The notes under the pieces: generated by a model
Database searches by the model: none
Told to the model about the DNA's origin: nothing
What the model saw: the letters and a program-made list of their open reading frames with translations, nothing else
Shown: piece after piece, positions 46,161-59,640 of the stretch
How the letters are laid out: every line of letters begins with the position of its first letter
How positions within the stretch are numbered: position 1 is the stretch's first letter
Program-made: the position numbers and the translations under genes
Origin: Pohlia nutans
Lineage: Eukaryota > Streptophyta > Bryopsida > Bryales > Mniaceae
DNA length: 64,000 bases
Direction: 5' to 3'
Assembly: GCA_022496805.1 (NCBI GenBank)
Contig: CM040085.1
Coordinates: forward strand, 39,957,811-40,021,810

Positions 46161-49100
46161 CTACTCAATGTTCCAATTCAAGGCTTGGCCCGCCCACATT
46201 GGCACAACAGCACCTGGCCCAAATCCATACTCTTTAGGTACATGCCAACTCTTTCTGATCAAGGTGGTTGTATTGGAGTTTCTTGGAAGTCCATAAAAGT
46301 CTGGTCCATTCAAGCTCGCGAATCCCTCCAATTTGTCCAAAGCACCTGCCTGTAAATGTCAATTAGCAGATGGTCTAAAACACACTTTTTCACACAATGC
46401 TAACTGATCTCCGAAAATTTTAATTTTGCAAAGATTGTACTATCCTAATAAAATCATGTATATATCATCTACACATATATACGGTATTACTCCAATAAAA
46501 ACATTTTAATTTTAAAACTTGTTCAAATATTTACAATAAATAGAAAGAAGAACCTCGCAGTCATTAACCCTTTCAGGCGCCTGCGTCCAGAATCTGGACG
46601 CCGGATGAACTTCAGCACCTCGATTTCTGTAGGTACCGGATGTTTTTCATCCATTTTTATTTATTTTCATTCTTGTGCTAGTTGAATACCATTTGTACGG
46701 TATGGATCTTCTGAAAAATTACAAAAGTGATTAATGTCAAGTTTCAATCTTAGTTCAAAAAGAAAGACCTTAAATATGATTTTCCATAGTAAGTAGAATC
46801 AAATAATGGAAACCATACCATCTCGAAGTGCATGTCATTCTAATTTCATTACAATATTTTAAAATTATTTTGTGTTAATTTTGGATTTTTAATTGAATTT
46901 CAAGAGAAAACCTTGCAAAATTACTTTAAAAATATTAATAATAAATATGATGAATCCAACCGTACAGATGTTATCTACACATTGACATTTACAACTTTGT
47001 TTTGTACATCAACTCCATTTCCGTTTTTCATCAACCATTTTATAACAAGTCTTTGAAAACAGTGTTGAATCGGGACGTTAAAGGGTTAAATCCTTGTGTT
47101 ATTATCTAGTTCTCATTTATTAGTTATTGACATAATATTATCGTATGATAAAGTGCAGACGCGGTTGAGGGCTGTGCAAGCAAGACACCCTTGGAATATC
47201 AAATTTTAACGACTTAATCCCTACATGGCCAAAAGTAGCCGCTTCCATAGTTGAATAAATCTTTAAAGAAGGGGACAATGAAAAGAAGAAATCATGTACT
47301 ACATTTTTGAACAATAAAACTATGTTTTGAAAGTTACTATAATAAACTATTAGCGTCCAAAGTGGACTTCATATTTTTAGCTTGGCAATTGGAGGTTAAG
47401 CAATAAATCCCAGGCATAATTTATCCCTTCTCCAATGAAGATGCCATAGTATACAGAAAGTAGCACAAAGTCATGGAATATTGTAAGTACCTGCTCAAAT
47501 GCTTCGGCGTACAAGGGCAGAGCAATGGGAGCACTGAAAATGCCTGCACACCCACACGATGCTTCTTTGGCATGCCTCTCATGGGGAGCACTGTCGGTTC
47601 CCAGAAAGAAACGTTTGCTACCGCTGGTGACTGCCGCAATCAAGGCTCTCCCTACAATCCCATTTCACAATTAGGAACAGTAGAAAAAATGGGCTGCTCA
47701 TGCAAGGGTGAATCATATCCATGAAATTAAGGTGGTCTTGTTAGTACGCAAGAATCATGGTCTGCCGAAACACATTCAAAAAGAGACTGAGATTACAAGT
47801 TTGTCGAGCTCATAAAAGAAAGTAATATTTATAACTCTTTTAGCAATTGATGGCAAATAAAACAACATAATTAGACGTAGTGAGGTTACTCACGATGAGT
47901 CTCGCGCTTCAGCACCGGGAGGCAGTAATTGTGGGGTTGAAGTCCTCCCTGAAATAGTGCATTCCTATTCATCAAAAGATGCTGTGGTGTGACTGTTGCT
48001 GCAACCATGCCTGTCACAAGGATAAACACGTAGAGGCTTAAAACCTTCCAACTTGGTGAATTTTCCAGGAGCGTGAATAGAACAATTTTTTATTTATTAA
48101 CAATGGTTCGATCCTGCAAAACTGATAAGCAATATAAAGAGTCCACGCTTTTGGAAACCTTTCCCACCCAAAAATAATCTTCTAAAAAAATGCACGATAA
48201 CAGCATTGATAATGCATAATAACAGCTGCTCCACACTGAAAATTAATAGAAGTTAGGATAATGAAGCTATCTAGAATAATGGTGTTTAAGAGGTACCATC
48301 AGTATTAGACTCGACAAACGCAACTGCATCTTCAGTTGTGATGTGTTCCATCACAATCTTCAGCTTCGGAAGTTTCTGTCTGAGGGGGGAAAGTACTGTC
48401 TCAATGAACACTTTCTCTCGGTCAAAGATGTCCACCGTTTGATCGGCTACTTCTCCATGAACCTACAACGTGATACCAAAGATTAACAGAACTTAATAGC
48501 AACGCATGATACAGAAGCCCTTGAGGTACAATGTGAAACTGCAATAACCCGATTTTTCTAATGAACTTTGGGAATCACGTTTGTCATTTTCAAAAGCTTA
48601 AACCCTAAACCCTAAATCCTTAACAAAAGCTCACTGGCACCTCATTCGTGAACCAACAGACAATTTGTGCTGTCCTCCAGTTAATGCATTTTGTTTAAAA
48701 CAAATTGATTGTACATTAGAACATCTTCTGCAAAGAGAAGAACAATGAGGACAAGAGCGCTACCAGAAGAGGCAAGCCCAGTTCCACCATCTCCTCAAGA
48801 ACAGGCATGCACTTCCCAAACAAGTCAGTAACACCGGCTTGTGAGTTTGTGGTAGCGCCAGCTGGGTACAATTTGACAGCTTTCACTAGCCCACTTTCAC
48901 CTGTCAAGGCAACCCCCTGCAACGCCCTCAACAAATGCACACATATATTCTCCCAACTCGTATACTCCATACTTAAGAAAAAAAACAACAAGTATTGAGT
49001 TTCAGATATCTTGGAAGCTATGGAGCTCATGGAAAAGAAAAACCTGTGGCACTTACTTGCATCCTTGATGTCCTTCCTGGTCGTGACATCTGTCAAATAC

Positions 49101-50109
49101 AGAGTCATCAGGGGCTCGAATTCGACATTGGAAGGCAAGGCCTTCATGATGCGATCCCTATATGCCAATGCTGCAGACAGATCTGTAACAGGCGGCTTCA
49201 AGTTGGGCATGATTATCGCTCTCTTAAAAACACCTGCACTGAGGAATAAATTCACCACAAAGAATTCAGAACAGGGTAGACAGCAAAATTCACGCACCAG
49301 GAAATTTTCTTCATATTGTAAGAAAGCTAGTTCCCTTCTTGTGCACTTTAGCTACATTGTCGTCTATTATAGATTTGCAAGGAAACTTTATTATATGACC
49401 AACTTTTACTAGTGAAAATAACTGTGCAGTGGAAGCACTTGTTTTATCACTAAATGCATCATAGATCACACAACATGTATGCTTCTTGAGCCATTTTTCT
49501 TAACCCCTAAGCGTCCAAAACGCCCAATATGGCCATCTGCATCACTGAACTTTGCAACGGGGGCATTTTCTCATTTTACCTCGGTTTTCTGAGTGCGATA
49601 CATTATTTTAAAGCTCTTGTTCTATAATACAAGATCAACAGTGTCGATCGTGTCAAACTCAAGTCATTTTCACACAAACAGATGATTTGCAGCAGGGGTC
49701 CAATTTTCCTACACTAGAAAATACACAGTGAAAGCTTTGGTATCACGTTGGTTAAGATTCAATCATCAGAAGTTTCAACACAGTTTGCTACGCCATTCAA
49801 AGCGTCGGTTGCAAATTCAATCATGTCCATGCTCACAGTCAGTCTTTGGGTATGTAGGTACCTGAGAGGGGCAACCGCAGTGAGACCCTCGCCATCACGG
49901 AGATGCAGATGCCAGTCATCGGGTTGCACAATGGTGAGGCGCTGAATGCCATCGCGGTGACGACTGCCTTCTTCTACCACTGGGGTGGTTGCAGTCGCAT
50001 GATTCCTGACCGACAAACGCTTCTTGCCTGATCTGTGGAAGAGAGGCTCCGACGGCACCACGGCGAACGACGTCGCAAGAGCTCGGGGTTTCAACATCGC
50101 GGCAAGCAT
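46161..50109 (-). CDS. Dihydroorotase, 7 exons
   Basis: Exons, 5' to 3', are 50109-49862, 49238-49057, 48900-48764, 48462-48297, 48010-47894, 47651-47491 and 46349-46161; every phase joins, giving 399 residues. The enzyme closes carbamoyl-aspartate to dihydroorotate, step three of pyrimidine synthesis, and is plastid- or mitochondrion-targeted in plants. A leader of about 58 residues precedes the metal motif [18 protein letters not shown] follows, then the carboxylated-lysine segment [13 protein letters not shown], the metal histidines in LVHGEV and [21 protein letters not shown], and the catalytic Asp in [11 protein letters not shown]. The last exon ([20 protein letters not shown] to [12 protein letters not shown]) lies 1.1 kb downstream, beyond a miniature element in intron 6. 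It belongs to the bacterial-type monofunctional class. Confidence 0.94.
46564..47089. mobile_element. TTAA-flanked element in dihydroorotase intron 6, family B copy
   Basis: 526 bp from TTAA at 46564-46567 (TTAACCCTTTCAGGCGCC) to TTAA at 47086-47089 (GACGTTAAAGGGTTAA). The subterminal palindrome at 46583-46601 has eight-base arms, GCGTCCAG and CTGGACGC, the longest in the window. It makes up almost half of the 1141-bp intron. Confidence 0.8.
49500..49540. mobile_element. Lone TTAA-type element end in dihydroorotase intron 1
   Basis: TTAACCCCTAAGCGTCCAAA matches the left terminus of the TTAA families, but no matching right end was found before exon 1. It is probably a truncated element. Confidence 0.45.
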
Positions 50110-52169
50110 CGTGCACTACTAGCGCAATCAAAAACCGTCACTAGAATAATTCTCCCTTTCGCATTCCCTTCTAAAAACCCTAAACCCCGGCCTCGTTCTG
50201 CAAAAACCCCACCACGGTCACCACGACATTCTGAACCCTAAACCGTAAATCTAAATCTAAGGCTAGAAAATATACAAATCGGGCAATCAAGGAGGTACCT
50301 CTTGTGGAACTAAAGCTTTGGGTGGCTAAAACCCTGCCTGCAAAGCTCAACATTCAACGCGCAGCTGCATTCCACAACCGATTTCCTAAGTTATTACGAA
50401 TCGCTCCGACTGAGCAAGAACATCATTGCTTCCGATTTGCGACTCGAGAGATAACGGCGAATTTAGAATCTAGGTGCTGCATCGTTGGAGGTTAGTGCGG
50501 ATGTGATATAGCGTGGGTTCGATTTAGTGAGGGTGTAATTTACTAGTGATAGTACGTATACGTGTGAATATACGTACCTCTTTTATTGGCTCTGACCATA
50601 GGGAAGAGGCATTGCGGGGACACACATTTTCTTGGGCTAAATATAACTGTAGCAAATATATTATGTCCATGATTCCACTGAAATGCATTCACGTCCTTCA
50701 CATGTTCGATTATGGTCAGAGCTCCTCGTAGCGTAGCTGATTGTTAGTAGATAGAGCAAATGCGCATGCGGTAACTAGAAAGAAGAATATCGTAAAGCTG
50801 TAGAAAAGGGAGACCGGAAGTGTTTAAGTTTGACATTTTGAAGGTCAACATAGCATAACGCAACAGTGCAATAGAGCATCTTTTGGAAAACTGGATTGAA
50901 AATGAATCTTCACTTAGATTCACTTTTTTGAGGAATGAAAGAATGTCATTTGTATTCCATGAATTTTGGGACTACCATGTCATTGCCATGTAAACTTAGT
51001 TTCTAATTGTAATTAGATTGTGGTCCTATTGTAAAAGGGTGTTGCCTCCCATTGCTCTATTATACTGTGAAATGTCAAACACAAAATAAGGATGTATTTG
51101 TGAACACTGTTCACATACCATATTTGTTGTTTTTACCCCACAAAGGGAGAGACTATGATAACGCTTGTTTTCAGGAGTTACACAAAGAAACAATAAAAAC
51201 AAGCCGTAAAAGTAAATATGGAGTAGATATTAAGGCAGAGACTACGCAACTAGCCGCTTGTTTATATGTAAAGAAGTAATCTCTAACCTTGCACTATTGG
51301 CTTTCCAATTCTTTTATAAGATATACAAACCTAAAAGTGATACCATCTTTAATGTGCCACTTGCTATAACATTCAATAGCCTTCATTAGCTCTGCCTTGA
51401 GCCCCAAGAGAATATCACAAATATTCTTTATCATATGGACAGAACAATCAATACCTACCCTAGTTTACACAAAGTTGCAAGTTGAGAGAACCAAAAATTG
51501 CAAGTGAAGAAGACGATGGTCTAAATGAATAGTATTAACATAATTAATTACACGTTTCATGACAATGGTGTCATACATGAACAATATCAATATAAGCAAT
51601 TACATGATACAAAACAATGGTCTCATCGATGCATGAACAATATCAATACAATTTTTATATGTTACAAGGCAGTGGTCTCATGCACGAACACAATGGAACA
51701 AAAATGAGATTCTGTGATTGAAAATATGACTGGATTTTTAGTTGTTCTTTGTAAAATGACTAAAAACAGTAAATTATGGAAAAATAATGTTCTAGTCATT
51801 ACAGACCAATTTAAAGTATGATTGTGTCTGGTTGTATGACCAAACAACTAACTAAACAACCGAGAACATTATTTTCAATCCGGACAAAATAAAAATCAGG
51901 GCTTGCTCAAAATTTCAGGACTGCCCAAAATTTCAAGGCCTGCCCAAAATTTTGAGACTGTTCGAAACAATGCCATGAGGTCTGCCCGAGTCCCAATGAC
52001 GGCAACCGAATCGAACGCTTGACCTCCTATCTACAAACACTTTTACTAATCCATCACACTACATCAATTTGCTTGTGCAAGAGATTGGAAGTTTTTGTTA
52101 ATTATGAATTTACATTGTTATTGAAGATTATTTTGCCATGTTAAAAAAATTAAAATTAAATAAAATATT
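50110..52169. other. Dihydroorotase upstream region and gap
   Basis: The first 150 bp contain CCTAAAC-type repeats common in plant promoters (AAACCCTAAACC near 50168). The rest is AT-rich with no supported gene; frames at 50304, 51052 and 51525 show no features. Confidence 0.4.
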
Positions 52170-52800
52170 TTTTCAATGTTTTTGCATTAGATCATGCAAG
52201 CGTTTTGTATATATAGATTTTTTTTTTAAAGTTGAATAATTTTTTTTTTGACGTAATTGTGATGGTTAGGGGCTGTTTTTATTTCGCAACAGATTTTGGA
52301 CATTTTTAGCGGTGTTTATAATTTTTTTTTCAAATTTTTTACAGTAGATCATGTAGGCTTTTTTGTATATATAGAAAAAAATTCAAAAAAATTGAATATC
52401 TTTTTAACGAGAATCGTGATGGCTAGGACCTTTTGTGTTTATTGGCTAGGACCTATTGTGTTGACTTTGGACATTTTTAGTAGTGTTAAAAAAATAATTT
52501 TTTTGTAGTAAATTATACAAGTTTTTTTGTACATGTAGAAAAACTTTCAAAAAAATTGATTTTTTTAATTTAAAAAAAAAAATTAATTAATTTTTTTTTT
52601 GTGTGTATAAATTGTGATGGTTGGGAGTTGTTTTCCTTTTCTGCAGAAAAATTTGGACATTTTTAACAGTGTTTAAAATATTCAATATTTTTTGCAGTAG
52701 ATCATGCAGGCTTTCTTATATCTAGAATTTTTTTAAGAAAATTTGAATTTATTTTTTGGGATGAAATTGTCATGATTGGGAGCTGTTTTCTTTTTTATTG
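52170..52800. repeat. Degenerate tandem repeat, about four units
   Basis: Very AT-rich units of roughly 160-195 bp. Landmarks recur at 52261, 52419, 52616 and 52773 (GATGGTTAGGGGCTG-like), each followed by TTTGGACATTTTTAG-like and GTAGATCATGCAGGCTTT-like phrases. Period and sequence are imperfect. Confidence 0.65.
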
Positions 52801-54392
52801 CAGACTTTGAATAGTTTTAGCATTTTTTGATGATCTACATTGTAGCAATGAATTTTTTTGGTTAATTTGGACAATTCAAGTAATAAATTACATGTTTTGA
52901 TTAATTTTGGTGTACAGTATAATGTAGAAAAAAAGGTCTTTAAAGAATGAAGGAAAATATCAACATTAGTTGTACCTATAGGCGTACTTACACCAAAGAC
53001 CGTATTTGTATTAGTATTGATGACCAATTCATACAAGGTAGTCGTTTTGCCAATTGCAGCAGTTGTATTGCTAACTGTAGCAGTTGAATGTCCGACTACA
53101 CCAGTCGCAAGAACAATTATTGTTGATTTTTGCAATTAATGATTACGAAAAATCAATTTAAATTAATTTCCTAACTAGTTGTAGTTGACTAGTTGTATAA
53201 CAACCAGTCGTAGAATCTCATTCTTCTAGTGACAATTCAATATAATTACTAATATACATCACTCTATTAATACAAATTTTGTATGGGCCTTCATTTTCAA
53301 CATGAGCGCCACTTGTCCTCCCTTTTTTGGTGCTCTGTTCATGCATGTGTATAATTGTTCATCCGGTGTTGAATGAAGGTGAAAGGCAGAGCTATCCATC
53401 ATTACTAAATGTTATGACATTTAGCACTAAAAAAAAACATTCAAGAGTCTTTGAAATCAACAATAAAATTTTAAAAGTAATCAATGAGAATTGAAGAATT
53501 TTTTGAGACAATCAACAAGTCAGAGGTAAAACATTTGGTACTTTAAGGATATTCAATTAAAAATAATTTAGGGTCAATAGTAGAGAAATTTGCAAAGTAT
53601 TTGGGTGAGCAATCCTTCTTTTGGTACCTCATCCAACCATGTGGAGAAAAACAAAATGCACTAGAAATTCCTCAGATTTTCTCAAATAGCCTATGGAAAT
53701 AGTGACCTTGGTTGAGTGGGCTAGTACATGAATAGTGAGTTTGGGCTTTCACTTGCTTGGAATAGCAAGCTGCAGATGATTCCCATGTGGCCCAAGCGGT
53801 GTTAGTACCATCTCTATATGAAACTCAGGGTCACTCTACATGACGGGTCAAGGCCAAAGCCAATTCACAAGAAATAGTGGCTCAGTGCAAGAAGGGAGGG
53901 AGCTCTGACACGGCCCCAAGAGAAGTGAATTACAGTTCATTTTTTGTCAACCCAATTCTCTTCCTCGGGGGTGTGTCAGATTTTGTCAATAGTTCATTAG
54001 AATATAATTTCAGCGCATTAGAATATGAATTTCAGTGAATGACCTTGGATCCATCATGCAAAGGCCTTGGGGTTGATTTCGTGCATTAGACCAATCATAT
54101 ACAAGGATTCACGCTCCAAATTGGCCTTTGCCTGTCATGTAAAGCGGCCCTCAGTCACCTAACTTCAGTTTCCGAAAATAAATCTCATACTTCATTGTGT
54201 TTAGATGAAAACATAGTTTCTGTATATGGGATTTGCTGGGTCTTTCTTGCTGACACAAGCCAAAAACCAGTGTTTTTGCTACTTTACGAATTTCTCTAGT
54301 AAGTAGGTTCCCTTATGACCTCATCTTTGAAATGTGGCCTTGCCTTGACGCCATTCTCACCGCGTCAGTAACAGTAAGATACTGTACCTTTA
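52801..54392. other. Gap left of the PIF/Harbinger element
   Basis: No gene supported. A frame at 52770-53135 on the minus strand is rich in Thr/Asn and Val and has no recognisable domain. Confidence 0.4.
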
Positions 54393-54822
54393 GGGCATCC
54401 GCACCCTGGCTCGTCATACGTGGCTCTCCAAAGGGCCAGTAGAGGGCTCAAGAGAGGTTCAGGGACTCGCCAAAAAAAATTTCCCCCACTGTCGCTCCAT
54501 CAATTTTCAGAAAACGTGGTCCGGTTGTTACTGCATGTATGCGCTGGTTGGGATGCGGTCATGTTGACCGATCGGAAATAGGGTATTCACGGCCACGCAG
54601 GCACATTGAGGGGTCCCGGCTGCTGAGTTGGCAGACTGTTGGAAACGGGGAGCCTGCAATTCGACTGCAGACTGTGAGCACTCCCTGGGCGCCTGTCTCA
54701 GACTGCGAGCTCTTCCTAAATGACTATCTGCTCTTCCAGAGAGACTGCGAGCTCTTCCATCAAGGTTCCATTTTTTTGCTTTCATAGGGGTTCACAGTTT
54801 AGGGTTTAGGGTACTTTCTAGT

Positions 54823-56118
54823 ATGGATCAATGGCGGGAACGCCTTCTTGCCACATGGGAGCTCTTTTTGGAGGACGATGAGGAAGACGATTTCAATGTT
54901 AATTGGATGTTGGGATTAGGGTTGAGTGCACCGCGTGGTCAAATACCGAGCGTTGTCCGAGGATCACGTCCAAGGAAGTCGCCCAACATTGATAGGCATA
55001 GACACGAGATGCATGCCCGCATGATGTCTGATTATTTTGCAGATGAACCAGTGTATGGCCCAAATTTTTTTCGCCGCCGTTACCGTATGCGGCGGTCATT
55101 ATTTTTGACCATATTGGATAGGGTTTGTGCTAGAGACGAATACTTTGTTCAGAAAACAGATGCGTGTGGTTTTTTAGAGTTGTCCCCTCATCAGAAGATC
55201 ACATTAGCTTTGAGGATGTTGTGTTACGGGTTGTGTGCCGATGCTACAGACGAATATTGCAGGACTAGTGAAACCACCGCGATGAGATCTATGAAGCGGT
55301 TTTGCCTTGCAATTAGGGCTGAGTTTGAGGCTTATCATATGAGGCAACCGACACGTGCCGATTTTGATAAAAAATTGGCAATTAATGCTGATCGTGGATT
55401 TCCAGGGATGTTTGCCTCACTTGATTATATGCATTACGAGTGGAAGAATTGCCTGGTGGCTTGGCAGGGGGATTTTGGAGACAAAGATGGAAAGAAGTCC
55501 ATTATTTTGGAGGCCGTGGCAAATGTTGGATTGCACATATGGCATGCGTTTTTTGGAATTCCCGGTTCCAACAACGACTTGAACGTGTTGGATCGGTCGC
55601 CGCTGATGCACAACATGTTGACTAGCGAAGCTCGTGACATGCAATTCGAGGTTAACGGGTGTTAGTATGATCGGTATTATCTTCTCACGGACGGTATATA
55701 TCCTGAGTGGTCTTGCTTCGTGCAGAGCATCCACCAGCCGCAAGATGAGAGACGCAGCTATTTTGCAGAAAGACAAGAGGCCGTGCGCAAGGATGTTGAG
55801 AGATGTTTTGGCGTGTTGCAAGCCCGTTTCGCCATTATTCGAAACCCTTCCCGCCATTGGAACATGGAGGTGATATCAAACATCATGTTCACATGTTGTA
55901 TTTTGCACAATATGATCATTGATGACGAAGAAGGTGTTGAAGGACTAGATGATATCATTGGTGAGTTGCATGAGGGTAATGTCCCAATGCAAAGAGGTTT
56001 GTTCTTTGATGAGTTAGTGACAAGTACCATGGACATTGCAAATAAGGACACTCATTTTGGTCTCCGTGGTGATCTAATTGAGCACTTGTGGATGTTGAAA
56101 GGCGCCAATTTGGCATAA
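54823..56118 (+). pseudogene. PIF/Harbinger transposase with one nonsense codon
   Basis: One frame of 432 codons, interrupted only by TAG at 55663-55665 (codon 281). DDE nuclease of the HARBI1/DDE_Tnp_4 family. A helix-turn-helix-like block lies near residues 126-165 (SPHQKITLALRMLCYG). The first catalytic Asp is D201 in ASLDYMHYEWKNC, the second D252 in GIPGSNNDLNVLDRSP, and the Glu is E326 in KDVERCFGVLQARF. The stop lies between D252 and E326, so the truncated product lacks the third catalytic residue. The stop falls in the region where relatives read YYLxDGIYPxW. CAG to TAG is the simplest single change. Confidence 0.9.
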
Positions 56119-57261
56119 TATATAAAAGTGTGACTAGTTTCACATTTATGGTGTTTTTATCTCACTACCTCCAAAATGTATGGATTCTAAAAGTTTGCTT
56201 TCAATGATCTTGTAGTTTAGGTTGAACAAAGGAGTTTTGAGAATCCTTTTCTTAGTTAAAAACTTTAAAACGTTCATTTTAGCAAAAAATTAAAAATCTC
56301 TGGGAAGTAAAATTTGTAATTACCGACTGTTTGAAAAACAATCTTCCATAAATAATATTCTATTAATTTACCGATGGTGGATTTTGAATTTTTATTTTTT
56401 CCCTCTATAATTTTCTCAAAGACTTGAATCAAATAATTAGATTTATAAAAAATATTTATATTTATATTTATTAAACCATTTGAAGTGTGCAAAATTACTT
56501 CTTTGGACAATTTTTGGATCAAATATAAAAAAAATACAATATTTGTATTCAAACTGAACATTTTTTAACTGAAAACTTCAAACATTGATAATACACGTAA
56601 ATATGACCCCAAAACTCATGATTTTTGTTTTTACGTGATTCTACAAAGGATTTGCATTATTTCTATTGGAAATTTTATAAACCACAAGTAACAAAAAATT
56701 TATACATAGTTTTTTGAATTAAGCGTAAAAAATGAACGTTTGAATTTCAAATAAAAAGTGAAGTTAGAATTATCTCTTATTATCAAAACTCAATTGTATG
56801 TGTGGTTCATATTTTGCACTACAACTAGTCCAAATTAGGCTCAAAGCTTATAATTTTTAGTATATATTTTATGGGAAGTTAGCTTCATGCATGTGATCCA
56901 ATTAGTACGGGAATGATTTCACATTTCATGTTGTAGTGAATCACCCAAAATTTCATCTATTTCACTGTGGAAGTGCAAGCTGACGGATGGTCCTATTTGG
57001 ACTTGCTCTTGTTCAAATTTATTGTCACTACCCTACCAGAGGATCTACAATCCATCACAATAAAGATCATCCACAAATTGTCTATAATTTGACCATAATT
57101 GAATTACAAAATTATTGAGCCTTGCAATGATATATCTAATTGTATGGATAGATCAATTTTGGTTCAATTTGGCCATACATATTGCAATATACGTGTGTGT
57201 AACAGAAAAAATGGATGCTGAAATTTTCCAATAATATACAAAAGTGTGAGTGCTATCACAT

Positions 57262-59640
57262 TTATTCGTAAAAACTATGACCATTTAACGCTAAATCAAG
57301 GCCCATGTCAAGATCTAGGTCTTTGTTTTGTGAATTCTCTTGTACTCCCACGACATTCCAACTGGTGGGCATTCCCGGTCCAACATGCTCAATGTCATCC
57401 CATGGCACACTATCACCACGGATATCTACATATGAACTCCATTGGCCTACAACATCACTAGACAAATCACAGGGCGCAATCCCGTCCACTTGGAAATGCC
57501 CGCTAGATGGTTCATGCCCTCCAGAAGCATGTTGTGCCTGTGACCAAAAACAACATAATCTACATCCCCATGACCACGATCTTGAGATCAACACACCGCG
57601 AGCACAATCACACTAACAAACGACAAACTCATCTACATGAACACAGAACAACTATAAACCAGAGCCCCGGCACGACGAAAATGACGATAATCCAGAGCGT
57701 GAATTCATGGCCGTAAACCTATAACAAATCCTTCCAAGATATCATGACCATAACACTCCCGTGAGGCCGTGACTACAGCATGAGTACACGAGAACAATAC
57801 CCCAGCAACATGAATACACGAGAAGAGGACCAGAACATCGAAGCACATGACCAGTGGCAAAGAACATGACCAGTGGCAGCAGACCACATGAAAATCAGAC
57901 CACGGCCAAAAAACCACAGCAGACCATATGAAAAGCAGTCCACGGCCAAAAAAACACAGCATACCACATCAAAATCAGACCACGGCAAATAAAACCGGAC
58001 CACATGAAAATTAGACGAACCAGAAAAAATGACAGCAGACCACGGCAGTCACAACAGCTTCATACCACGGCAGTCACAACAACTTCATACCACGGCAATC
58101 AGACCACGGCAGTCACAGCAGGCGATTGCTTCATACCACGGCAAATAAAACCAGACCTCATCAAAAAAACCAGCTTCTTACTACGGCAAAAAAAACAGAC
58201 CTTGGCAGTCACAGCAATGTTCAACAGCAAATAAAGCAGACCACGGCAGTCACCCGCCCATGAACACTCCCAGCCATGACCACCTGTGATTGAGGACCAC
58301 CTGTGAAACAAGAACAACAACATACCATGAACAATAGTACACGAGAAGAACATTGGAGCTCACCTCGTAGTGGTTTAGGCCTTCTTCGTCGGAGTCTTGC
58401 AATTCAACGATTTCTCTATCCTTGGGCTCCAAATAATTTTGTCTACCTTCATCGTTGATCTCGGGATCGTACTCTTCGTCGCCACGCTCAACGTCAAATT
58501 CTCCTCGCGTCTCTCGCATTTGCCTAAGCGTCTCCTCATCAACCCGAGCTCTTTTCCGCGCCTCTTCTCATTCCCGTGCCGCGAGCGCCATTTCTGAGAC
58601 CTCTCTATCGTGTTGTTCACGCAACTTAATGGCCGCTGATTCCCCTCTTCGACGTCATAATTTGAGCAGCTCTTCCTCTCGTAGCAAACGGATATATTCT
58701 TGAGCCTCTGGCGTGGTAACTTGGTCCATCGGTGCGGTGAACAAGAGTAACATGTTGTGATACTCGAGACTTGCCGCTTTGCGTAGGATTGCTTCCGCCA
58801 TCTTCTCGGCGGCCTTGGCTTGGGTCAAAGCCGCTCTTTCGTGGACCTTGGATTCACGTTGGACATCTTTAGCTGCTTTTGTGCCATCGGGCCTCAAGGT
58901 GAATGCCATGCTTGTAGTTGCCTCACCTGTACATTCCATAGCAGTCACAGACTTCTGGATGTCCACTTGGGAACCCGATTGGGACTCGTGGTCAGACGAA
59001 CCAGAAACCCTCCTAGACGGAGTTGTCTGTCGTGATGTGCTAACATCGTCAGCTCATCGCCGGAAATCCTTCACCAATTCCCAGCAGTGTTCAAACATGA
59101 ACTCGGTGTTCTTAGCGGTTTTAGTACGATACAACTCTTTAGCCATGCGAATTGTATCTACTTCTTTAGTGCCACTTTTGTTTAACCTTTTGACTTGATT
59201 ATAGGCACCAATGAATTTTCCCACATCGTGCTTAATCGTGCCCCATTTCGATTCTAATGACCGCGCGCCCCTATGCCCCTCTGGTCTACATTGTTCATAA
59301 TGCAAAAATACTCGTTCCCAAAATGCGTTGCTCTTTTGCTGATTCCCGCAAATGGCGTCCTGAGAGATGGCCATGACACTTCTAGTCAATTGGCGCTCTT
59401 CCTCAGGCACAAAAATTTTCCCTTTCGCCGGGCGTACAGATCCTACACCACGACCACGGCCCCGACTATGCCCAATTTCATTACAATTCTCATTTCCTCA
59501 ACCAAAACCACTAAACCCTAAATTGGATGGATCACTCACCTGTGATTGAGGACCTGCTGGCCCGACCGAATCTTGCCAACTTCCTGCTGCGGCTCGATCA
59601 CTGACCTCCGCCACAAATTGAACAGCTCCACCTTGTTGAT
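57262..59640 (-). pseudogene. PIF/Harbinger ORF1 (Myb/SANT-like) with four nonsense codons
   Basis: Two exons: one from about 59640 (the start is not resolved) to 58364, and 57537-57262, joined in phase by a GT-AG intron. ORF1 is the DNA-binding partner the transposase needs. Visible are an SRGRGRG basic stretch, then the Myb/SANT-like trihelix region with NAFWERVFLHYEQ, SLESKWGTIKHDVGKFIGAY and FEHCWELVKDF. A coiled, charged middle (KVHERAALTQAKAAEKMAEA) and an acidic part follow. A single frame runs through exon 1 but is stopped by TGA at 59498-59500, 59054-59056, 58655-58657 and 58568-58570. Each stop sits where an Arg (CGA) would fit. Confidence 0.8.
57700..58340. repeat. Degenerate CCACGGCA-rich repeat inside the ORF1 intron
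   Basis: About ten occurrences of GACCACGGC- or CCACGGCAGTCAC-type phrases, mixed with GACCACATGAAAATCAG-type units. It is a degenerate tandem array internal to the transposon, within the intron of ORF1. Open frames here on either strand are products of the repeat. Confidence 0.7.

Noticed and set aside
52770..53135. 121-codon minus-strand frame rich in Thr and Asn
   Set aside because: It overlaps the tandem-repeat array, has low-complexity composition, and shows no domain or splice partners.
57705..58003. Frames of 76-85 codons within the transposon
   Set aside because: They arise from the CCACGGCA-type repeat in the ORF1 intron.
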